A DNA stretch of 6,186 nucleotides from an uncultured Clostridium sp. GTDB taxonomy: Bacteria > Bacillota > Clostridia > TANB77 > CAG-508. The translations under genes were made by a program, and so were the position numbers. The notes beneath the pieces are model-generated. The model was not told the origin of the DNA. It searched no databases and saw only the letters and a list, made by a program, of their open reading frames with translations. This document shows, in pieces, positions 1 through 4,643 of this stretch. Location of the stretch: contig CANEFU010000072.1 of the NCBI GenBank assembly GCA_947426875.1, forward strand, positions 1 to 6,186, written 5' to 3'. How positions within the stretch are numbered: position 1 is the stretch's first letter; every line of letters begins with the position of its first letter.

Positions 1-1251
1 ATTTAAATAAAACTTTATTTCCTGTCTAGATTGTCTTTCATGATTACTTATCATATTAGGCAAAACTTTTAATTCTCTTTCTATTCTTTCTAGCTTTTGT
101 TTTTCTTTGCATAACAATGTATATTCTTCATCTTCCTTTTCTTCTCTTGATGCAAATTTCTTGCTTTTTTCTAATTCTTGCTTAATTAATTCTACCTTCT
201 CTAATAAATTACTAGAAACAAATTGTGTATAAGGAACGCCTAGTTCTTCAGCTTCTTTTTGATACCTATTGGAATTTTTAGTTAGTTGCTCTATGTTAAA
301 ATCCAAAACATTTTCCATTTCTTCTACTTGCTGTTTCAATTCTGTCTTTATTTTTTCTCTTTTTTGTTCTTCTGCTTTCTTTTGTTCTTTTCTTTGTTGT
401 TCTATGATGTTTTCTCTTTGCTTGTCAATCTCTTTTTCTTTTTGCCTACACATACCTTTTAACATCGTTTCAAACTTTTTTCTATATTTCTCTAAATCTT
501 CATAAATTTGATGGCATTGTTCTTCTTTTTCTATTTTTCTTCTCGTTATTTCTAACGCTTCTTCTCTTCCTTTGTCTTCTTTTTTACTTTGTAGACTTAA
601 TTCTTCATATTCTTGACTAAAAAAATTATATTGCTTAACTTGCTCTCCAAAAAAAGTAAAATCTTTTACGCATTGCTTTTTTAATACATCTAATTCATTT
701 GCTTCTACTTCTGGTAATTCTTCTTTTTGTATTGTAACATCTTGATAAGAATAACTATCTCCATTACTTGAAGTACGTGCTGCTATTACTTTCGTAAATG
801 GTAATATTAGTACCTCTCTTTCGTCTCTTTTATCATCTTCTTTATAGGGTTCTATATATAGATGAGGAAGTTCTTTCTCACCTTTAATTCTAACAATTAC
901 ATCTCCAAATGTTTTGGCAATGTTTTCTTCCCCTGAAGTGGATATAAAACTTTTTATTTCATTATTCACTATCAAACTATTGGCTTCTTTTCTTTCAATT
1001 CCTCTATATAATGTTCCTACACTCTTTGTATTTCCTTGTTTATAAATAGCAGCATATATATTTACAAAATCCTCTATTAAGTCTTCTATTTTCCATAAAG
1101 AAATATCACTTATCTTTCCACTTTTTCTACAATCTTCATATTTTTTCGGTGTCATATCTGCCATTAAATTAATCATCCTATGGCTATATCCCGTATAGTT
1201 GTCAATTGATTGCTTTTCTTTTTCTGTTAATGGTATTTTTGGATAATCCAT
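1..1251 (-). CDS. ADP-ribosyltransferase-domain protein with long coiled coil (C-terminus off window)
   Basis: The frame is open for 417 codons from ATG at 1251 to the window edge, so the C-terminus is missing. Residues about 10-160 look like a VIP2/C3-type ADP-ribosyltransferase exoenzyme fold, which moves ADP-ribose from NAD+ to a target. The motifs occur in the expected order: an N-terminal SIDNYTGYSHRMIN helix resembling the family's YTG...IN signature (16-28), LYRG with the candidate NAD-binding Arg83, FISTS (102-106, STS motif), and EREVLILP with an E-x-E pair (Glu144, Glu146). In this superfamily E-x-E is typical of arginine-modifying enzymes and Q-x-E of C3-type enzymes. From about 205 on the chain is very rich in Glu, Lys and Gln and predicted coiled coil (about 205-315 and 350-410). 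There is no signal peptide or membrane segment, so a cytoplasmic location or non-classical export is likely. The start lies 3 bases after the murI stop, with AAGGGAG inside the murI 3' end as ribosome binding site, which suggests translational coupling. The target is unknown; toxin, anti-phage and self-regulatory roles all remain possible. Confidence 0.8.
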   Translation of the reverse strand, partial: MDYPKIPLTEKEKQSIDNYTGYSHRMINLMADMTPKKYEDCRKSGKISDISLWKIEDLIEDFVNIYAAIYKQGNTKSVGTLYRGIERKEANSLIVNNEIKSFISTSGEENIAKTFGDVIVRIKGEKELPHLYIEPYKEDDKRDEREVLILPFTKVIAARTSSNGDSYSYQDVTIQKEELPEVEANELDVLKKQCVKDFTFFGEQVKQYNFFSQEYEELSLQSKKEDKGREEALEITRRKIEKEEQCHQIYEDLEKYRKKFETMLKGMCRQKEKEIDKQRENIIEQQRKEQKKAEEQKREKIKTELKQQVEEMENVLDFNIEQLTKNSNRYQKEAEELGVPYTQFVSSNLLEKVELIKQELEKSKKFASREEKEDEEYTLLCKEKQKLERIERELKVLPNMISNHERQSRQEIKFYLN

Positions 1252-1254
1252 TCT

Positions 1255-2007
1255 TTATAACTCCCTTAATATTTCAAAAAATCGCTTTTCCTTCTGTTCT
1301 AATCCTTGTGAATCTTCAAATTCTATTTTACCTTCTCCTTGATTTAACAGATGTTTTTCCTCTAATACTTCTTTCAAATGTTTTGCTAAGCTAGGGGCTC
1401 CATTAAAAAATTGAACCTTTCCTAATATTTCTTCTATTTCCTTTTGAACTAAGGGATAATGTGTACAACCTAATACAATATTTTCTGCTTTGCCTTTATA
1501 CTTACCTATATTATCAAGTAAATATTTCTTGATTTCTTGCCTATTTCCTTGTTCTATTCTATCAGCCAAGCCAATACAAGGTAATAAATAGGTTTTATGA
1601 TTATCATATTTTTCTAGTAATAAATTAAATTTTTCACTAGCAATGGTTCCCTTTGTTGCCATAACTAATGTTGGTTTATCATAAGCAAAATCATGTACCA
1701 TTTTATAGGCTGGTTCTATCGCAATAAATGGTAAGAATGGATATTTTTCTCTTAGATATTGAGCCGCTTTACTACTTGCTGTATTACATGCTATCACAAT
1801 TACTTTGCAATTTTCTTGAATTAAATGTTGCACAATATTATCACATAATTGCTTGATTTCAATATCTGTTTTATCTCCATAAGGATTATTTTTTGAATCA
1901 CTATAATATATATAATTTTCCTTTGGTAATAGTTTAACCATTTCTTTTAGTACGGTTACCCCTCCTATTCCTGAATCAAAAACACCTATTTTTCCTTCCT
2001 TATTCAT
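1255..2007 (-). CDS. murI: Glutamate racemase
   Basis: This 250-residue protein is a cofactor-independent racemase that interconverts L- and D-glutamate in the cytoplasm, supplying D-Glu for the peptidoglycan stem peptide. The Asp/Glu racemase signatures are all present: GVFDSGIGGVTVL (8-20, Asp11 and Ser12), NPYG (41-44), the first catalytic cysteine in ACNTAS (Cys74), IEPA (97-100), ATKGT (117-121) and the second catalytic cysteine with its helper histidine in GCTHYP (Cys181, His183). The length is at the short end of the family's usual 250-285. The start is ATG at 2007, 20 bases after the stop of the upstream membrane-protein gene, with a purine-rich AAAGAGAG stretch as a modest ribosome binding site. 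It is therefore probably the second gene of an operon driven from 2879-2907. The ADP-ribosyltransferase-domain gene follows after 3 bases. The assignment is firm; only the biological reason for the downstream partner is unclear. Confidence 0.97.
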   Translation of the reverse strand: MNKEGKIGVFDSGIGGVTVLKEMVKLLPKENYIYYSDSKNNPYGDKTDIEIKQLCDNIVQHLIQENCKVIVIACNTASSKAAQYLREKYPFLPFIAIEPAYKMVHDFAYDKPTLVMATKGTIASEKFNLLLEKYDNHKTYLLPCIGLADRIEQGNRQEIKKYLLDNIGKYKGKAENIVLGCTHYPLVQKEIEEILGKVQFFNGAPSLAKHLKEVLEEKHLLNQGEGKIEFEDSQGLEQKEKRFFEILREL

Positions 2008-2027
2008 CTATCGTTTCTCTCTTTCTT

Positions 2028-2843
2028 TTAGTTTTCTATTTTGATATTTGGATTAAAGGCTAATATACTTTGAAAAATTGGTGCAAATAATAATAGTCCA
2101 AATCCAAATAACCCACCTTTTCCAAAGGAATTCGCCAAACAAAATCTTTTCATGATAGCTATGACAAACATAGCTATCCAACCAAATATAGGAACTAGCC
2201 AAAGTAACATTAACCATGGTGATAATCCACATATTTGATACATGACAATTTGTCTATAAATTGGTACAATTGCTGCCCATCCTTGTCTTCCTGCCTTTAC
2301 ATAGATAATCCATCTAACAATCGTTCCATAGATAAATAAAATAATGACAATTGTTACAAATGTTTTCACTATTTTATTAGATAATATTAATTTTGTTGCT
2401 ATTTCAACCTTTTTTTCACTTGGTGTTTCTTGTATTAAGCTTTTTGCAATTTGATTTGGTGTGTATCCTTGTTTTACTTTTTCTTTTATATCCTCTATGT
2501 CAATATCGTTTTCTATAATTTCTCTTACACTCTCTGAATCTGTAGTTCTTACAAAATTAGACCCAGCTTTTATTAAGTCTTCACTAATACCTTGTTTTTC
2601 TATTTCTTTTGCATTGTCTTCTATCATATCAGCTAACTCATCATTTGTATATTGCTCACTTATTGTATCATATACCTTTAAAATATCCTCTTTTGTCATG
2701 TTATTTACATCGATTTCTTCTGCATACTGTTCTAGTTGTTTCTGTATCGAATTTTTTGCCATTTGCGCTTCTACTTGTCCATACATAACACATATTAAAA
2801 AAAGAAATATTGTTATTTTTACTAATTTTTTGAATAATTTCAT
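2028..2843 (-). CDS. Membrane protein with exported helical region and C-terminal DUF5684-like domain
   Basis: This 271-residue protein has three parts. Residues 1-27 are a positively charged start (KLFKKLVK) followed by a hydrophobic stretch ending near VEA/QMA, a signal peptide or first membrane anchor. Residues about 28-155 are acidic and helical, rich in Glu, Asp, Ile and Lys, and presumably outside the membrane. Residues 158-265 hold hydrophobic segments at about 160-182, 188-205, 208-231 and 244-263. This C-terminal part, with AGRQGWAAIVPIY (184-196), WLMLLWLVPIFGW (210-222) and FGKGGLFGFGLLLFAPIF (240-257), looks like the DUF5684 family of small membrane domains of unknown function, which share the pattern AGR.GW...IPIY...FGKG..FG.GL. 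The start is ATG at 2843, with AGGAAAGGG a few bases upstream and a good promoter at 2879-2907. It is the first gene of the unit containing murI and the ADP-ribosyltransferase-domain gene. Its biochemical role is unknown; the domain match is by recognition only. Confidence 0.75.
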   Translation of the reverse strand: MKLFKKLVKITIFLFLICVMYGQVEAQMAKNSIQKQLEQYAEEIDVNNMTKEDILKVYDTISEQYTNDELADMIEDNAKEIEKQGISEDLIKAGSNFVRTTDSESVREIIENDIDIEDIKEKVKQGYTPNQIAKSLIQETPSEKKVEIATKLILSNKIVKTFVTIVIILFIYGTIVRWIIYVKAGRQGWAAIVPIYRQIVMYQICGLSPWLMLLWLVPIFGWIAMFVIAIMKRFCLANSFGKGGLFGFGLLLFAPIFQSILAFNPNIKIEN

Positions 2844-2878
2844 TTTTCCCTTTCCTCTCTTATATAATATTTATTGTT

Positions 2879-2907
2879 ATTATATCTCTATTATCTTTAG
2901 TTAGCAA
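2879..2907 (-). promoter_or_regulatory. Sigma-A-type promoter for the DUF5684-like/murI/ART unit
   Basis: On the minus strand, TTGCTA (2902-2907) and TATAAT (2879-2884) are separated by exactly 17 bases, so the -10 box is perfect and the -35 box is good. Transcription would start near 2872, giving a short leader of about 30 bases before the ATG at 2843. A second TATATAA-like stretch lies at about 2860-2868 but has no well-placed -35 box. The promoter lies 36 bases beyond the end of the palindromic repeat. Confidence 0.7.
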
Positions 2908-2914
2908 GAACTTT

Positions 2915-3089
2915 AAAAAAAATTTGTAAATTGCCAAAGTTTCCGAGGTTGACAGAGTTTCCAGGGTTAAAAGTTGCCAAGGGTTGCCAAACATTCCGGG
3001 CTTAAATGGCAAGTTTACCTTGCCATTTAAACCCGGAATGTTTGGCAACCCTTGGCAACTTTTAACCCTGGAAGCTCTGGCAACCTCTG
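2915..3089 (-). terminator. Possible terminator of the AIM24/flavoprotein unit formed by palindrome copy 1
   Basis: Read on the minus strand after the flavoprotein stop at 3118, RNA would fold into the very long stem of the palindrome (2943-3089). A run of eight T residues follows at 2915-2922. The T-run is about 20 bases beyond the well-paired base of the stem rather than directly next to it, so this is not a textbook intrinsic terminator. Its position between the end of one unit and the promoter of the next supports an insulating role. Confidence 0.35.
2943..3089. repeat. Long palindromic repeat, copy 1 (71-base arms)
   Basis: The left arm 2943-3013 pairs with the right arm 3019-3089 around a 5-base centre. 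Only four of 71 pairs are mismatched (3001/3031, 2958/3074, 2952/3080, 2944/3088). The inner 67 bases (2983-3049) are nearly identical to copy 2 at 4561-4627, with three differences. The arms contain repeated GTTGCC modules (2973-2978, 2983-2988, variant GTTGAC at 2948-2953) mirrored by GGCAAC at 3044-3049, 3054-3059 and 3079-3084. Weaker symmetry continues outward to about 2931 and 3101. It sits in the 274-base gene-free gap between the flavoprotein stop and the next promoter. No transposase or clear target-site duplication is visible. It could be a REP/MITE-like non-autonomous element, a structured RNA, or a large transcription insulator. Confidence 0.95.
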
Positions 3090-3095
3090 GTAACC

Positions 3096-3107
3096 TAGAA
3101 TATTCTA
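3096..3107. repeat. Short perfect palindrome TAGAATATTCTA
   Basis: This perfect 12-base inverted repeat lies between the flavoprotein stop and palindrome copy 1, and it does not belong to the GTTGCC module family. It may be an operator-like site or simple AT-rich chance symmetry; no promoter is near it on either strand. Confidence 0.3.
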
Positions 3108-3117
3108 AAAATTCTTT

Positions 3118-3738
3118 TTATCGAATAAAATTAGTAGCAACAATCGGCTCATTTTTTGGTAATTCAATACCTGCCTTTTTTCCTGCCTCTATAGATTTTA
3201 ATAACCATGCCATGTTATTTCCTAATGTTCTCATTGTTTGCATTCCTTCTTCATCTTTTTCTACATCTTCTGGTTTACTTCCATGTACCATGTTCCAATA
3301 TTGAGAAGATACAATAGGCATGTTACTAATACCAAAATACTTATTCATTTCATCTAGTGTCGCTGTTGCACCACCTCTTCTACAACTTGCTATCGCAGAA
3401 GCAGGTTTGTTACTAAATAGGTTTCTTCTTCCATAGAAAACTCTATCCATAAAAGAAGATAACATACCAGAGCTTGCTGCAAAATGAACTGGTGTTCCAA
3501 ATATAAATCCATCTGTTTCGGGTACTTTAGCTAAAAATTCATTTACCTTATCTTTTACAAAACATTCTCCTGTTTTTAGGCAGCTTCCGCATCCAATGCA
3601 GCCTGCTACTGACTCATTTCCTAACCAGAATATTTCTGTTTCAATTCCATTTTTATTTAAGCTACCTTCTACTTCTTTTAAAGCAGTATAAGTACACCCT
3701 TTTTCATGTGGGCTTCCATTCACTAATATAACTTTCAT
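3118..3738 (-). CDS. Flavodoxin-fold FMN-dependent reductase with iron-sulfur flavoprotein-like cysteine cluster
   Basis: This 206-residue cytoplasmic protein belongs to the NADPH-dependent FMN reductase / flavodoxin-like superfamily. Strand 1 and the FMN phosphate loop are at 2-20 (VILVNGSPHEKGCTYTAL), the second FMN-contacting segment is GTPVHFAASSGMLSSFMDRV (81-100), and a third is near 117-124 (ASCRRGGA). Between the first two lie Cys47, Cys50, Cys53 and Cys59, spaced C-x2-C-x2-C-x5-C. This matches the compact 4Fe-4S motif of archaeal and clostridial iron-sulfur flavoproteins (Isf), so electron transfer between a cluster and FMN is plausible, although many relatives are annotated only as flavodoxin family protein. 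The start is ATG at 3738 with AAGGAG 6-7 bases upstream. The AIM24-like gene ends 58 bases upstream and no convincing promoter is seen between them, so co-transcription is likely. The substrate and electron donor cannot be read from the sequence. Confidence 0.88.
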   Translation of the reverse strand: MKVILVNGSPHEKGCTYTALKEVEGSLNKNGIETEIFWLGNESVAGCIGCGSCLKTGECFVKDKVNEFLAKVPETDGFIFGTPVHFAASSGMLSSFMDRVFYGRRNLFSNKPASAIASCRRGGATATLDEMNKYFGISNMPIVSSQYWNMVHGSKPEDVEKDEEGMQTMRTLGNNMAWLLKSIEAGKKAGIELPKNEPIVATNFIR

Positions 3739-3796
3739 AGCTTCTCCTTTTTCTTATTCTATCTTTATTTTATTCTTGTTTTTGTGTTTTTATGTC

Positions 3797-4471
3797 CTAT
3801 TTAGCAGTTCCTATATATAATAATCCTGCTAATTTAGAAACTGGCATTGTTTGTAACCACACTGTTCCAGGTCCTTCTAAAGTAGTCAAAAATAGTCCTT
3901 CTCCTCCAAATACAATATTTTTCATACCTTTTACTGTTTCGATATTTAATTTCACATCTTTTGTCATAACAGCTACATAGCCATTATCTACTTTTAGTTT
4001 TTCTCCTGCTTGTAATTCTTTTTTCACAACAGAACCATCTATTTCTAAAAATACTTTTCCTGGTCCTGTTATTTTTTGCATAATAAATCCTTCTCCTCCA
4101 AAAAATCCAGCTCCTAATTTTTTACGAAATTGCATTGCTATATCTACTGTATTCTCTGCACAAAGGAATGAACGTTTTTGTGCTATGATAGATTCCCCTT
4201 CTTTTAAATCATATTCTAAAATTTTTCCTGGAAAGCAAGACGAAAATGCAATTTCTACATCATCTTGTTCTGCTGTATATACATTCATAAAAAGAGATTC
4301 TCCTGCAAAGGCTCTTCCAATTCCTTTCATAATTCCACCATTTGTAGTAGTTTTCATATTAATTCCATTATCCATCCAGCTCATACCACCATTTTCGGTT
4401 AAAATAGATTCTCCTTTTTTTAATTTACAAATTACTGCTGGCAATGTTTCTCCAATAATTTTTGTTTCCAT
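3797..4471 (-). CDS. AIM24 / TIGR00266 family protein
   Basis: This 224-residue protein belongs to the AIM24 (TIGR00266) family of beta-rich proteins, named for a yeast mitochondrial protein; the bacterial function is unsettled. Family features are the opening METKIIGETLPAVICKLKKG, then GESILTENGGMSWMD (20-34), a Gly-rich ring-like segment FFGGEGFIMQKITGPGKVFL (123-142), and its echo FGGEGLFLTTLEGPGTVWLQ (188-207), which shows an internal repeat. No signal peptide or membrane helix is apparent. The start at 4471 is chosen over an in-frame ATG at 4519. AGGAGG lies 7 bases before 4471, whereas 4519 lies inside the promoter, upstream of its -10 box. It is the first gene of a two-gene unit with the flavoprotein. 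It could act at the membrane or as a scaffold, but this cannot be decided here. Confidence 0.9.
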   Translation of the reverse strand: METKIIGETLPAVICKLKKGESILTENGGMSWMDNGINMKTTTNGGIMKGIGRAFAGESLFMNVYTAEQDDVEIAFSSCFPGKILEYDLKEGESIIAQKRSFLCAENTVDIAMQFRKKLGAGFFGGEGFIMQKITGPGKVFLEIDGSVVKKELQAGEKLKVDNGYVAVMTKDVKLNIETVKGMKNIVFGGEGLFLTTLEGPGTVWLQTMPVSKLAGLLYIGTAK

Positions 4472-4478
4472 ATTTTTT

Positions 4479-4484
4479 CCTCCT
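4479..4484 (-). promoter_or_regulatory. Strong ribosome binding site that fixes the AIM24 start
   Basis: A perfect AGGAGG on the minus strand is followed by a 7-base spacer and then the ATG at 4471. It shows that translation starts here and not at the in-frame ATG at 4519. Confidence 0.9.
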
Positions 4485-4501
4485 CTTATTTTTATGCCTG
4501 T

Positions 4502-4530
4502 ATTATATAGCAATTCCATCTAAAATTCAA
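4502..4530 (-). promoter_or_regulatory. Sigma-A-type promoter for the AIM24/flavoprotein unit
   Basis: On the minus strand, TTGAAT (4525-4530) and TATAAT (4502-4507) are separated by exactly 17 bases. The predicted start of transcription is near 4495, about 24 bases before the start codon and just far enough to include the AGGAGG. The -35 box begins 2 bases from the outermost GTTGCC-containing edge of palindrome copy 2. Confidence 0.75.
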
Positions 4531-4531
4531 T

Positions 4532-4640
4532 AGGTTGCCCCAAAGGGTTGCCAAAGGTAAGTTGCCAAACATTCCGGGTTTAAATGGCAAGTTAAACTTG
4601 CCATTTAAACCCGGAATGTTTGGCAACTTTGAGGCAACTC
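4532..4640. repeat. Long palindromic repeat, copy 2
   Basis: The perfect inner arms 4559-4593 and 4595-4629 (35 bases each, no mismatch) surround a single central base. Outside them, GTTGCC at 4547-4552 can pair with GGCAAC at 4633-4638, leaving a small internal bulge, and one more GTTGCC lies at 4534-4539. The 67-base core 4561-4627 matches copy 1 at 2983-3049 with three differences, all at the unpaired centre or at the one core mismatch of copy 1, where copy 2 restores pairing. The outer flanks differ in length and spacing. The element lies 3 bases after the permease stop and 2 bases before the promoter of the AIM24 unit. Minus-strand RNA lacks a T-run after the stem, so ordinary intrinsic termination is not obvious in that direction. 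Confidence 0.95.
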
Positions 4641-4643
4641 TTT

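Noticed and set aside
269..505. Plus-strand open frame rich in Phe, Ser and Cys
   Set aside because: It is the antisense shadow of the Lys/Glu-rich coiled coil of the ADP-ribosyltransferase-domain gene.
1..1251. Phage head-associated ADP-ribosyltransferase and prophage context
   Set aside because: The neighbours are murI and host-type genes, with no portal, capsid or terminase gene, so there is no evidence of a prophage in this window.
2461..2904. Plus-strand open frame of 147 residues
   Set aside because: It is antisense to the DUF5684-like protein and has the Ser/Phe/Ile-rich composition typical of the reverse of AT-rich genes, with no start signal.
2984..3304. Open frame on the plus strand, and its mirror on the minus strand at 2860-3048, both beginning LPNIPGLNGK
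   Set aside because: The two frames give the same peptide only because the DNA is palindromic. They start at TTG without a ribosome binding site, and the plus-strand frame runs into the flavoprotein gene on the other strand. A repeat-encoded peptide cannot be fully excluded but has no support.
3739..3796. TAGAAT-like -10 box in the gap before the flavoprotein gene
   Set aside because: No acceptable -35 box lies about 17 bases upstream, so co-transcription with the AIM24 gene is more likely.
2943..4640. Two palindromes as ends of one composite transposon carrying the AIM24 and flavoprotein genes
   Set aside because: Each copy is itself a complete palindrome, no transposase lies between them, and no target duplication is seen outside them. 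Two independent repeats are the simpler reading.
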